A DNA stretch of 64,000 nt from Dyella terrae (GTDB taxonomy: Bacteria > Pseudomonadota > Gammaproteobacteria > Xanthomonadales > Rhodanobacteraceae). Of the stretch, positions 26,632-34,842 are shown one piece after another. Within the stretch, counting starts at the first letter, position 1. Every line of letters starts with the position of its first letter. The translations under genes and the position numbers were made by a program. The notes below the pieces were generated by a model. That model did no database searches. It saw only the letters and a program-made list of their open reading frames with translations, and was not told where the DNA came from. Where the stretch lies: NCBI RefSeq assembly GCF_022394535.1, contig NZ_CP089414.1, positions 2,914,001 through 2,978,000 of the forward strand, read 5' to 3'.

Positions 26632-26649
26632 CGGTAACAAAACTGCAAG
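26632..26649 (+). promoter_or_regulatory. Motif shared with the TonB receptor promoter
   Basis: CGGTAACAAAACTGCAAG, 63 bases before the response-regulator start, shares G-AACA-AACTG with the site at 23439-23456 and keeps the AAAA-CTG core of a Pho box. It could be the autoregulatory site of the two-component system that follows. Confidence 0.35.
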
Positions 26650-26712
26650 ACAATCGAAGGCAGGCCCCGGGAATGTCCCGTGGCCTGCTGTTTTCGTTGG
26701 AAGGGGCGCGCG

Positions 26713-27378
26713 GTGCATATCATCCTGGTGGAAGACGATCTGGAACTTGGTGCGGCTATCCAGCGCGCGATGGAGCGCCTGTCGTACACGGTCACGTGGC
26801 TCACCGACGGCACCGAAGCCATCGCCACCATGCAAGAGAAGACGGCCGACCTCGTATTGCTCGACCTGGGCCTGCCAGGCAAGGACGGGCTCGACATCCT
26901 CACGGAGGCACGCAACAGCGGCGTTACCACGCCCGTGCTTATCCTCACCGCACGGGATGCGGTGCAAGCGCGCGTGCACGGCCTGGACGCCGGTGCCGAC
27001 GACTACCTCACTAAGCCGTTCCATCTCGATGAACTGGGCGCGCGCATCCGCTCGCTCACGCGCCGCATGCAGGGGCTGTCCGCCAACCGCATCGAAGCCG
27101 GCGCACTGTGCCTGGACCTGGGTACGCTGGAAGTCACCTTCCACGGCAACAAAGTGGATGTCACACGGCGCGAACTGTCGCTGCTGCAAGCCTTGATGGA
27201 ACGTGCGGGTCGCGTCGTGCGTCGCGACATGTTGGAAAGCTCACTCTACGGCGGCGAGAAAGTCGTCACCGACGGTGCCATCGACGTGCTGGTGCATTCG
27301 TTGCGCCGCAAGCTGAGTTTCGATGCCATCCAGAACGTACGCGCGTTCGGCTACATGATTCCGCGGGACGCCCGGTGA
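26713..27378 (+). CDS. OmpR-family response regulator (QseB/PmrA-like)
   Basis: 221 residues. Receiver domain (1-115) with acidic EDD pocket, phospho-acceptor Asp in LVLLDLGLPG (about 51), Thr in ILTAR and Lys in LTKPF. A winged-helix DNA-binding domain follows (about 125-220: RRELSLLQALMERAGRVVRRDMLESSLYG). The GTG start at 26713 has GAAGGGG upstream; the longer frame would run into the terminator region. Its stop overlaps the kinase start (GTGA), so the pair is translationally coupled. The site at 26632 is a candidate autoregulatory element, and the neighbouring receptor operon a candidate target. Confidence 0.9.
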   Translation: MHIILVEDDLELGAAIQRAMERLSYTVTWLTDGTEAIATMQEKTADLVLLDLGLPGKDGLDILTEARNSGVTTPVLILTARDAVQARVHGLDAGADDYLTKPFHLDELGARIRSLTRRMQGLSANRIEAGALCLDLGTLEVTFHGNKVDVTRRELSLLQALMERAGRVVRRDMLESSLYGGEKVVTDGAIDVLVHSLRRKLSFDAIQNVRAFGYMIPRDAR

Positions 27379-28766
27379 AGCCCAACAGTCTGCGCGGGCG
27401 CCTGCGCTGGATGATCATCGCGCTACTGGTGCTGTTCCTGTTGCCGCTGGCGTTCTACAGCTTTTACCGCACCAGCGACGAGATGGCCGTGTTGTCCGAC
27501 GCGCGCCTTGCCGAGGCAGCGCATACCGTCGCCGCGCTGATCCGCCAGTCCGGCCTGCAGACGTTTGCCAACCGCGACGGCATCATCGTTCCCGTGCAGA
27601 AGAAAAGCGTGCTGGCCGCGCAGGGTGAAGTCGCCACGCATGAATCGGAAGTGGGCTTCCAGGTGTTCGATCGCCAGGGCAAGCTTGTGCTTGGCACACT
27701 CAACCTGATGACGCTGCCCGCCACACCGGATGATCGCTCGGCGTACCACGATCTGAAGAAACAGCATCACGTGTGGCGCGTGTTCAACTACGTTGATCCC
27801 AATAGCCAGTACGTGATCCGCACAGGCGATCGTTACGACAGCCGCGAGAACATCGTGCATACGCTGTGGATCGACCACGGGTTGCCGTTCCTGCTCGGCC
27901 TGCCTGTGCTCGCTCTGCTGGTCGGCTGGGCGGTGGGTCGCGGCTTGCGCCCGCTCGCCAGCCTCACCACCGCCCTGTCCGAACGCGAACCGGGCAGCCG
28001 CGAGCGCATCGCGTTGCCCGATGCGCCACGCGAACTGCGCCCGGTGCTGAACGCGCTCAACGAGCAGCTTGCACGGCAGGAAGATGCACTCGAACGCGAG
28101 CGGCGCTTCAGCGCCGACGTGGCGCACGAGCTGCGCACCCCGCTGGCCTCCATCCAGCTGAACCTGGAAAGCGCGATGGAAACCGTCGACCCCGACGAGG
28201 TCCACGATAGTCTGGCGGGCGCGCACAACAGCGTCGCCATACTCAGTCGTCGCGTGGAGCAGTTACTGGCGCTGGCCAAGCTCGAAGCGGGTGCAGCTTC
28301 CGCGCAATTCGAGCCGGTGAATCTCGTCGAGGTCGCGGACGACGTGGTGAAAGAACTCGCGCCCGTCATCCAGCGCCGTGGCGTGGAACTGGGGTTTGCG
28401 CAACAGGACGGCCTCGTGCTGGTGCAGGGCTATGCGCCTGCGCTCGTCGCCCTGCTGCGCAACCTGCTGGAGAACTCATTGCGCTACGTGCCCGCGGGTG
28501 GCCACATCCAACTGGCTGTCGCGCAAAGCCGGCAGGAGGCCACGCTGGAAGTGATCGACAACGGACCGGGTATCCCCGCCGAACGCCGTCGCGATGTGTT
28601 TGCCCGTTTTCATCGCGAGAACGGCAGCCGTGGCGAAGGCTATGGCCTGGGCCTTTCCATCGTCGCCCGCGCCGCCAGCCTGCACCGCGCCTCCATCGAA
28701 CTGCTGGACTCGCCGCAGGGCCGTGGGCTGCGTGTGCGGGTATCGATTCCCCTGCTGTCGCCCTGA
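27375..28766 (+). CDS. Sensor histidine kinase (QseC/BasS-like)
   Basis: 463 residues. Two membrane helices (about 13-35 and 168-190) enclose a periplasmic sensor of about 130 residues; a HAMP linker follows. The HisKA phospho-acceptor is in SADVAHELRTPLASIQ, and ATP-binding N (LLRNLLENSLRY), G1 (IDNGPGIP), F (FARFHRE) and G2 (GYGLGLSIV) boxes are intact. The GTG start at 27375 overlaps the response regulator stop. It converges with a second kinase gene only 16 bases away. The signal is unknown; phosphate or cation sensing is possible from the neighbouring operon. Confidence 0.9.
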   Translation: MKPNSLRGRLRWMIIALLVLFLLPLAFYSFYRTSDEMAVLSDARLAEAAHTVAALIRQSGLQTFANRDGIIVPVQKKSVLAAQGEVATHESEVGFQVFDRQGKLVLGTLNLMTLPATPDDRSAYHDLKKQHHVWRVFNYVDPNSQYVIRTGDRYDSRENIVHTLWIDHGLPFLLGLPVLALLVGWAVGRGLRPLASLTTALSEREPGSRERIALPDAPRELRPVLNALNEQLARQEDALERERRFSADVAHELRTPLASIQLNLESAMETVDPDEVHDSLAGAHNSVAILSRRVEQLLALAKLEAGAASAQFEPVNLVEVADDVVKELAPVIQRRGVELGFAQQDGLVLVQGYAPALVALLRNLLENSLRYVPAGGHIQLAVAQSRQEATLEVIDNGPGIPAERRRDVFARFHRENGSRGEGYGLGLSIVARAASLHRASIELLDSPQGRGLRVRVSIPLLSP

Positions 28767-28782
28767 AGCGGCACACGCAGCT

Positions 28783-30102
28783 TCACGACAACGTGATCAC
28801 CGCCTGTAGTCCACCACCGTCGCGGTTGGCCAGTTGCAAATGGCCGCCGATGGAAGCGATCAACTGCGCACCGATGGCCAGCCCCAGGCCAGAGCCGCCG
28901 GTATCGCGATTTCGCGAGGATTCGAGACGGTAGAAAGGTTGCAACACCTGTTCGAGCTCGTCCTCCGGAATGCCAGGGCCGCGATCGGACACGGTGATAG
29001 TGAACGCATCCGGCGCGGCACGATGCAGGGCGACTTCCGCCGAACCGCCGTATTTGATCGCGTTGTCGATCAGGTTGACCAGTACGCGGCGCAATGCCTG
29101 CGGCCGGACGGTGGCGGTGATGGCAATGGTGTCCGCCATGTTCACGGGCTGGCCAACGTCCTGATAATCGAATACCAGACTTTCCAGGAAGGCGCCGACA
29201 TCCATCTTCATCGGCTTCTCGGCATCACCATGTGCGCTGCGCGCGTACGCCACACCCTCTTTCACCAGGTGCTGCAATTCGTGCAGATCGTCGATGATGC
29301 GCTGCTGCTCCGGCGACTCATCCAGCGCCTCGACGCGCAAGCGCATACGTGTGATCGGCGTCTGCAGATCATGGGAAATGGCGGCGAGGATATGCAGGCG
29401 TTCCTTCACGTGCAGGGCGATGCGGTCCTGCATGGTGTTGAAAGCCTTAGCTGCGCGTGCCACTTCGGCAGGTCCGTCCTGCGGGATACGCGGCCCGTTG
29501 GCGGTCGGCGTCATGGCATCGGCAGCCTCGGCCAGTGTCGCGAGTGGACGTGTCGCCAGCCGCACCGCCAGCCAGGCGCACACCAGCAGCAGGATCACCT
29601 GCAGGGTGAACACAAAGGGCAGCCACGCCGCCAGCGGCTTCATATGCGGCGTGATCTGTAGCGTGAGCGGTGTGCCGTCGTGCAGGGTGAAGTGAACCTG
29701 GTAGCGCTCCGGCGACATCGAGATGGTGTTGCCGTAGACGCGGTAGTCCGGCCCGACCTCCTTGGCGATCAGGGCAAGCACATCGCGCGAACGTTGTGTG
29801 GTGAGGCGATCACCCGGCTCACCGGAGCCGAGGATGTAGAAATAGTTGTCGCGCTCCAACCGGTTGAGCCAACGCGACCGTTCGGCCGCGGGCAGGCGAT
29901 CAAGCACGGCGACCGAGGTACCCACGTCGTGCTCCAGCGTATTGAACATCACCGCCGTCGCGCTCTGCATACGCTCGAAGTACAGCAGACCGAACGACAA
30001 GCCCTGCGCCAGCATCAACCCGGCAAAAAGAATCAGGTACAGCCGCGATGCCATGCTGCGCGGCCACCAGCGCCGGCTGATCACTGGCGAATCCGTGCTC
30101 AC
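28783..30102 (-). CDS. Sensor histidine kinase (EnvZ/RstB-like)
   Basis: 439 residues. The first helix (about 18-38) and second helix (about 160-182) flank a periplasmic domain; a HAMP domain follows (LATRPLATLAEAADAM). The HisKA box is ILAAISHDLQTPITRMRLRVE, with the His in SHDLQTP as in EnvZ and RstB. N (VLVNLIDNAIKYGG), G1 (SDRGPGIPE), F and G2 (GGSGLGLAIG) boxes are intact. It starts at GTG 30102, overlapping the regulator stop. It is the last gene of the thioredoxin-regulator-kinase operon. Confidence 0.9.
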   Translation of the reverse strand: MSTDSPVISRRWWPRSMASRLYLILFAGLMLAQGLSFGLLYFERMQSATAVMFNTLEHDVGTSVAVLDRLPAAERSRWLNRLERDNYFYILGSGEPGDRLTTQRSRDVLALIAKEVGPDYRVYGNTISMSPERYQVHFTLHDGTPLTLQITPHMKPLAAWLPFVFTLQVILLLVCAWLAVRLATRPLATLAEAADAMTPTANGPRIPQDGPAEVARAAKAFNTMQDRIALHVKERLHILAAISHDLQTPITRMRLRVEALDESPEQQRIIDDLHELQHLVKEGVAYARSAHGDAEKPMKMDVGAFLESLVFDYQDVGQPVNMADTIAITATVRPQALRRVLVNLIDNAIKYGGSAEVALHRAAPDAFTITVSDRGPGIPEDELEQVLQPFYRLESSRNRDTGGSGLGLAIGAQLIASIGGHLQLANRDGGGLQAVITLS

Positions 30103-30839
30103 GGTGCATCACCGTTGAGTATCACCGGCATCGAGAACACATAGCCTTCGCTGCGTACGGTCTTGATATAGGTCTGCTCGCGGGCGCCGTCCTGCAGGCG
30201 CTGGCGCAGGCGGCTCACCATCAAGTCGATGGAGCGGTCGAACAGCTCCGCATTCCGGCCCTGCGTAAGGTTGAGCAATTGATCGCGCGACAGCACGCGC
30301 TGCGGATGGTCAAGGAATACGCGCAACAGGCGGAACTCTGCACCACTCAACGAGACCACGGTGCCATCGTCATCCAGCAGATGGCGTGCGGTGGTATCCA
30401 ACCTCCACCGACCGAACGCAATAACATCGCTGCTCTCGGTGACGCGCAGGTTCGGCGGCAGCATGCGCGTGCGGCGGATCACCGCCTTGATGCGCGCCAG
30501 CAGCTCACGCGGTGAAAACGGTTTGGTGACGTTGTCGTCCGCTCCCATCTCCAGGCCAATGATGCGGTCCGTCTCGTCGTCGCGTGCGGTGAGCAGCACC
30601 ACCGGCACGTGCTTGTGCTTACCGCTACGCAGCGTGCGGCACAGCACCAGCCCATCGTCGCCGGGCATCATGATGTCCAGCACCACCAGGTCGAACGCCG
30701 ACGTATCCAACTGCGCAAACATCTCGCGGCCATCGGCGGCCGTGGTGGCGCGTAGGCCGTTCTTGCGCAGATAGTCCGCGATGCCCGTGCGGATGCCGTG
30801 ATCGTCATCGACGACGAGGATATGGTCGATGTGTTCCAT
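30099..30839 (-). CDS. OmpR-family response regulator
   Basis: 246 residues. The receiver has VVDDDHG, phospho-acceptor Asp in LVVLDIMMPGDDG (about 57), Thr in LLTARDD and Lys in VTKPFSP. The C-terminal winged helix (about 150-240, FRLLRVFLDHPQRVLSRDQLLNLTQGR) is OmpR-like. ATG at 30839 has GGAG upstream; an extension to 30869 is not needed. It lies 41 bases after the TlpA-like gene and overlaps the kinase. Direct TGTATC repeats at one-helical-turn spacing upstream of this operon are candidate binding sites. Confidence 0.9.
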   Translation of the reverse strand: MEHIDHILVVDDDHGIRTGIADYLRKNGLRATTAADGREMFAQLDTSAFDLVVLDIMMPGDDGLVLCRTLRSGKHKHVPVVLLTARDDETDRIIGLEMGADDNVTKPFSPRELLARIKAVIRRTRMLPPNLRVTESSDVIAFGRWRLDTTARHLLDDDGTVVSLSGAEFRLLRVFLDHPQRVLSRDQLLNLTQGRNAELFDRSIDLMVSRLRQRLQDGAREQTYIKTVRSEGYVFSMPVILNGDAP

Positions 30840-30880
30840 GCAATCTCCGTTAGCCCGGTGGGGCGACATGCCGTTTGCGC

Positions 30881-31423
30881 TTACGCTTTGCCCAATAGCT
30901 GGCGGACACGCGCCTCCATCTGATCGTAGTCGCCTTCGCCGACATGGCGATAGACCACGTGGCCATCGCGGTCGATCAAGTAGATAGCCGGCCAGTAGCG
31001 GTTGCCGTAGGCGTTCCAGATCCGGTTGTCATTATCCATCGCCACCGGGTAGCGGATACCCAGCGTTCGGATCGCTTGCCGCAGGCTGGTCACATCGCGC
31101 TCTTCGTCATACTCCGGCGTGTGCACACCGACCACCACCAGCCCGTCGCCGGCATAGCTGTCGTACAGCGCCTTGGTGTGCGGCAGCACGTGCAGGCAGT
31201 TGATGCATTCGCGCGTCCAAAATTCCACCAGCACCACTTTGCCGCGCAAAGCCGACATAGATAGCGGTGGCGAATTGAGCCATTGGGTCGCCCCTGCAAA
31301 GTCGGGTGCTGTTGCATCGGGCGTTGGGGTTTCGGCGCTGGCGATGTTCCAGGTACCAGGTAACGCGATGAACAGGGCTGCACTGAAGACCGCTACGGCG
31401 AGGGCAAGACGAAGGAATTTCAT
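30881..31423 (-). CDS. TlpA/DipZ-like periplasmic thioredoxin
   Basis: 180 residues. Signal peptide or anchor (about 1-30, ending IASAET). A thioredoxin-fold redoxin domain has the active site FWTRECINCLHVLP (CINC rather than the CPHC or CGPC of other types), VVVGVHTPEYDEE and the cis-Pro loop RYWPAIYLIDRDGHVVYRHVGEGDY. The CINC site resembles the C-terminal domain of DipZ. It would reduce or oxidise exported thiols in the periplasm. ATG at 31423 follows GGAGATACCCACA. It leads an operon with the response regulator and kinase, an uncommon pairing that suggests redox stress is the signal. Confidence 0.85.
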   Translation of the reverse strand: MKFLRLALAVAVFSAALFIALPGTWNIASAETPTPDATAPDFAGATQWLNSPPLSMSALRGKVVLVEFWTRECINCLHVLPHTKALYDSYAGDGLVVVGVHTPEYDEERDVTSLRQAIRTLGIRYPVAMDNDNRIWNAYGNRYWPAIYLIDRDGHVVYRHVGEGDYDQMEARVRQLLGKA

Positions 31424-31488
31424 TGTGGGTATCTCCATGGCGGGTGGCCAGGTGGGGCCGCCGACGTATGCATTGGAACAACCCTGTT

Positions 31489-31589
31489 TGTATCGGGCGT
31501 GTCCCCGCACCCGGCTTTTTGTATCACTTTGTATCCGCGCCCCGTAGCCATTCAGAGCCGCGTGTGCCCGATATGTATCTGAATGTATC
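31489..31589. promoter_or_regulatory. Five TGTATC repeats between thioredoxin operon and ohr
   Basis: TGTATC occurs at 31489, 31520, 31530, 31574 and 31584, all on the + strand. Two pairs are exactly 10 bp apart (31520/31530 and 31574/31584), one helical turn, as in direct-repeat sites of OmpR-family regulators. The region is the divergent promoter area of the thioredoxin-two-component operon and ohr. Confidence 0.6.
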
Positions 31590-31721
31590 GGCTCGCCATC
31601 CCGACATGTTTCGATGCCTTTTGGCGCCGAACGGGACACATCTGCGATACGCCGCCAGGGTCTCCTCAGCCACACCGGCTGATCCACAGCCATGTCACCC
31701 CCATCTCAGGAGATCCACCCC

Positions 31722-32135
31722 ATGAACGCACGCTCCATTCTCTATACCGGCAAGACCGTGACCACCGGCGGCCGCGAGGGCCAGTCGCACAGCAGCGACG
31801 GACAGCTCGACATCAAACTTTCGCTTCCCGGCTCCAACCTGCCCGGCACCAATCCCGAACAGTTGTTCGGCGCCGGCTGGTCCGCCTGCTTCACGGGCGC
31901 CATGCGTCATGCGGCCCGTACGCGAAAGATCGATATGCCCGCCGACACCGCTGTCTCCGCCGAAGTGGACCTGGGCCAAGGCCCGGACGGCTATTTCCTG
32001 CAGGCCCGCCTCGCCGTCTCGCTGCCCGGCCTCGACCGTGACACAGCCCGTTGGCTGATCGATGCCGCGCACCAGACCTGCCCCTACTCCAAGGCGACGC
32101 GCGGAAACATCGACGTCGTGATCTCACTGGTCTGA
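31722..32135 (+). CDS. ohr: Organic hydroperoxide resistance protein
   Basis: 137 residues of the OsmC/Ohr fold. Both redox cysteines are present, in GAGWSACFTGAM (about 52) and HQTCPYSKATRGN (about 119), as is the NPEQLFGAGWSACF signature specific to Ohr. The enzyme reduces organic hydroperoxides in the cytoplasm with lipoylated protein or thiols. ATG at 31722 follows CAGGAG. No OhrR gene is adjacent; instead the divergent thioredoxin-two-component operon shares its promoter region. The small secreted-protein gene follows 27 bases later, so cotranscription is possible. Confidence 0.92.
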   Translation: MNARSILYTGKTVTTGGREGQSHSSDGQLDIKLSLPGSNLPGTNPEQLFGAGWSACFTGAMRHAARTRKIDMPADTAVSAEVDLGQGPDGYFLQARLAVSLPGLDRDTARWLIDAAHQTCPYSKATRGNIDVVISLV

Positions 32136-32162
32136 CCCAGCCGCCTGCCTGAGGAATTCACC

Positions 32163-32435
32163 ATGAAACGCACACCTGCAAACCTCGTCACCGCCTTGGC
32201 GCTGGCCCTGTCGTTGTTCACCGTTGGCAGCCATGCCGAAGAGGCGATCAAGCCAGTGGATGCCTATCGCGATGCCGCAGCCACCGCACAGCTCCCGGCG
32301 CCACCGCGCGAAGACGAACAGCGCACGGCACCCGGCAGCCAGATCAATGGCCGATCGGACTGGGACGTCGATTACCCGTCGCAACTCGCGCCGCAAGCGC
32401 TGCACGTGCCGGACAGCGCAGCCTCAAGAAAATAG
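32163..32435 (+). CDS. Small secreted protein, unknown function
   Basis: 90 residues. A signal peptide (about 1-25, LALALSLFTVGSHAEE) is followed by a short polar region rich in Pro, Asp and Ala without a recognised domain. ATG at 32163 has GAGGAATTCACC upstream, a good RBS. It lies 27 bases after ohr and probably shares its transcript. I cannot assign a function. Confidence 0.65.
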   Translation: MKRTPANLVTALALALSLFTVGSHAEEAIKPVDAYRDAAATAQLPAPPREDEQRTAPGSQINGRSDWDVDYPSQLAPQALHVPDSAASRK

Positions 32436-32478
32436 TAATGACCCGGCGCTGATGCGCAGCAGGCGTCGTAAATCACCG

Positions 32479-32508
32479 GTCCGCAAGCAACTCAAGATTC
32501 TTGCGGAC
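32479..32508. terminator. Hairpin between convergent genes
   Basis: GTCCGCAAG (32479-32487) and CTTGCGGAC (32500-32508) are perfect 9-bp complements with a 12-base loop. The site lies between convergent genes, so it may act as a bidirectional terminator, though neither side has a U-run. Confidence 0.5.
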
Positions 32509-32528
32509 TCGACCCAAGGTTGTGCCCG

Positions 32529-33032
32529 TTAGCGATTCGTCGCGAGCTCGTCGAGCAAGCGCGCCTGCAAAACGGAATCCAACTGGAAGAATCCACGCGG
32601 GGAAAGCACCTGGTGGTTCGGGTTCGCCTGGTAGGAATCCGCAACGACCTCGCCCTGCCTGACTTCGAACCCTCCCACGATGTCTTCCGGGGGCACGGGA
32701 CCCTCGGGCGTGGGGGTTCGCCCGTCGATGACGTACACCCAGCCATCCGCCTGACTTCTCGCTGCCGCGATGAGGTTCGGCACGGATGGACCGTGCTTGC
32801 GGATCACATCGTGCATGAACTCGACGAAGGCACGGTTGCGTGCAAAGTTGTCAGGCGCAAACAGATCGTCGGTACGCTGGGCATCCAGCAGCTGACCGAC
32901 GATCTCCTGACTGACAAGCCCTTGCCTGCCTGCGTCTTCTAGCGCCGCCAAGGTCACGTAGGACACCTTGCCATCCGGCGTGGCGACCTTGCAGATGCTG
33001 ATGGGAAGCGTAGATGGCGTGTTGTTGGTCAT
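32529..33032 (-). CDS. Hypothetical protein (167 aa)
   Basis: 167 residues, soluble, no signal peptide. The segment SRGFFQLDSVLQARLLDELA near the end and DGWVYVIDGRTPTPEGPVPPEDIVGGF in the middle are the most protein-like parts, but I recognise no family. ATG at 33032; the RBS is weak. The gene lies 45 bases after the start of the M14 peptidase gene's stop (33078) on the same strand, so it may be cotranscribed with that peptidase. Confidence 0.6.
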   Translation of the reverse strand: MTNNTPSTLPISICKVATPDGKVSYVTLAALEDAGRQGLVSQEIVGQLLDAQRTDDLFAPDNFARNRAFVEFMHDVIRKHGPSVPNLIAAARSQADGWVYVIDGRTPTPEGPVPPEDIVGGFEVRQGEVVADSYQANPNHQVLSPRGFFQLDSVLQARLLDELATNR

Positions 33033-33077
33033 GGTGTCCAGGCGTCGCGGTGGGTGCGCTCTCTCATGGCGCGTCGT

Positions 33078-34004
33078 TCAGGCGGGACGATGTGCCAGCG
33101 CATAGTCGATGGCCGAACACACCGCAGCTACCTGGGCGTCGTTGCACTGTTGCGGCGTGGCGCGCGGGCTGTCGGGATACACCTCGGTGGTCGTCGCGTA
33201 GTGCGCATTGGTAATGCCGGCGCACAGCCCCCACTCCTTCACTGGATACTTGATCACGCCCGGCAGCAGCAACGGCGCGCCGATGATCTCGCCGCGTGCG
33301 TCGGCGTCCGCGATGTGTGTCACTTTGGCCACCGCCACGATCACAGCCTGCTGAAAATCGGGCTGAGGGTTCTCGGCCTCGTCCACCAGATAGAACCCAT
33401 CGGGAATTTCACCCGGCTCGAACGGCTTGCCGTCGCGCGCGGCCAGCGCCGGACGATACTCCGACTCGTCCGAGTCAGTGGTTTCGTGCAGGTCGATATG
33501 CATCAACACGCGATCGCGCAGCGGCTCCAACAAATCGACCAGCGCCGCCGATTCACCTGCCGGGCTGTTCTTTCGGAAATTGCGATTGGGATCGAGTGCA
33601 CCAGGGTTCCAGCGATTGATGCGCTCATACGCCCATGGGCTAACGCAGGGCACCACCAGCAAGTTAGCGCGGCCGGCATAGTCGCGGCCGTGCTGCTGCA
33701 GAAACTGCAGGGCGCCATGCACACCACTGGTTTCGTAACCGTGCACGCCGCCCGTCACCAACAGCACCGGCAGGTCGTCGCGCCAGTCGCGGCTGCGGAC
33801 GGCCATCAGCGGATAGTGCTCGGGGCCATAGTTCAGCGTGCCGTACTCCGTCACGTCGAACAGCTCGCGCAGGTTCTCGACAACGCTGAGCACATCGGCC
33901 GCGTAGCTGCGGTGCTTGGTCTGTTTCGCAAGCCACTCCGCTCGTTCCGCCGCACCCCACGGCTGTCCGGGAGTACCGATGGGATAGAAAGCCGGGTTGC
34001 TCAT
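33078..34004 (-). CDS. M14 family zinc carboxypeptidase-like protein
   Basis: 308 residues. The zinc motif HxxE is in TGGVHGYETSG, the third ligand His in MHIDLHETTDSDE, and DPNRNFRKNSPAGES supplies the substrate-binding Asn-Arg. This places it in the M14 succinylglutamate desuccinylase/carboxypeptidase group. There is no signal peptide, so it acts in the cytoplasm, possibly on a C-terminal amino acid or an N-acyl amino acid. ATG at 34004. The 167-residue gene follows 45 bases downstream. Confidence 0.85.
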   Translation of the reverse strand: MSNPAFYPIGTPGQPWGAAERAEWLAKQTKHRSYAADVLSVVENLRELFDVTEYGTLNYGPEHYPLMAVRSRDWRDDLPVLLVTGGVHGYETSGVHGALQFLQQHGRDYAGRANLLVVPCVSPWAYERINRWNPGALDPNRNFRKNSPAGESAALVDLLEPLRDRVLMHIDLHETTDSDESEYRPALAARDGKPFEPGEIPDGFYLVDEAENPQPDFQQAVIVAVAKVTHIADADARGEIIGAPLLLPGVIKYPVKEWGLCAGITNAHYATTTEVYPDSPRATPQQCNDAQVAAVCSAIDYALAHRPA

Positions 34005-34138
34005 GGTGAACTCGCGATGGTCGGTAAAGGCCTACTCTAGCACCGTGTCCGGCGACCGCTCAGCCCGTCGCGATGATCAGGGTGTAGTCCTCATCGGGCT
34101 CAATCTGATTCGCTACGGGTCCCGATACGACCCGTGCC

Positions 34139-34762
34139 TTACGGTAGGGACGCGCACTCATCCATGATTTCGCGACCGAGCGCGCGGGCATCCGCTTCAG
34201 ACCAACCTCGAGAGAAATGCCGTTTCTCGATGATCTTCGCGCCTCGTCCGGCATCATTGTGGGCGCGGAAATAGTCGGCGGCCTTGGTGCCGTGAACCAC
34301 CAAGATGGATGGCTTCACCGCGTCAAGCAGGAATTCAAAAGGCTGAGTGCATTGTTGTTCCTTCGCCAGTTCCTTCGCCTTCTCCGTGGCGGGCGCATAG
34401 ATATTCGTTTCCAGAACACCGACCGACCCCGCCTCTTCGATGATCCACTCAATAACGCGACGCGAAGGACTTACTGCAGACCGCCGAGTCTTGCCCGGTG
34501 CAAGAGGACGACGCTGTCGCTCATCCTTGTAGCACTCGAGCCATTTCTCTTTGTCGAAGCCGTAGCCGCTACGCCAGAAGTCCCAGAATCCCGCGTTCAT
34601 CGATGTGGCGGGGTTGAAGCCGACAATGAAAGCCCTGCAGGCGAGGGGCGATCCGTTGCACACAAAGGGGCGCAGAGCCGTCGGCCGATGGATGATGTGC
34701 TCGAGTTCGCGCTCAAACTCCTCGATCGTAGTCACGGTAGGCAAGGTACGCCATACGTTCAC
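34139..34762 (-). CDS. Hypothetical protein, possible uracil-DNA-glycosylase-like fold
   Basis: 207 residues, soluble. ACRAFIVGFNPATSM near residue 45, a TNIYAPAT segment near 120 and VKPSILVVHGTKAADYF near 150 are in the order expected of the UDG superfamily (active-site loop, central strand, His-containing C-terminal motif). The similarity is only at motif level and catalytic competence is unclear. GTG at 34762 is chosen because GAGGAG lies six bases upstream; a TTG 30 bases earlier has no RBS. Codon use and GC look slightly lower than the neighbours. Confidence 0.55.
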   Translation of the reverse strand: MNVWRTLPTVTTIEEFERELEHIIHRPTALRPFVCNGSPLACRAFIVGFNPATSMNAGFWDFWRSGYGFDKEKWLECYKDERQRRPLAPGKTRRSAVSPSRRVIEWIIEEAGSVGVLETNIYAPATEKAKELAKEQQCTQPFEFLLDAVKPSILVVHGTKAADYFRAHNDAGRGAKIIEKRHFSRGWSEADARALGREIMDECASLP

Positions 34763-34842
34763 GTGAGACTCCTCGAATCTGACTGACTTCAAGAACTACC
34801 ACTCGCTTCGGCGACAGGATATCCCTCACCTGCCGGGAAGAA

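Noticed and set aside
34060..34257. 65-residue frame on the minus strand
   Set aside because: It overlaps the end of the 207-residue gene in another frame and has no RBS.
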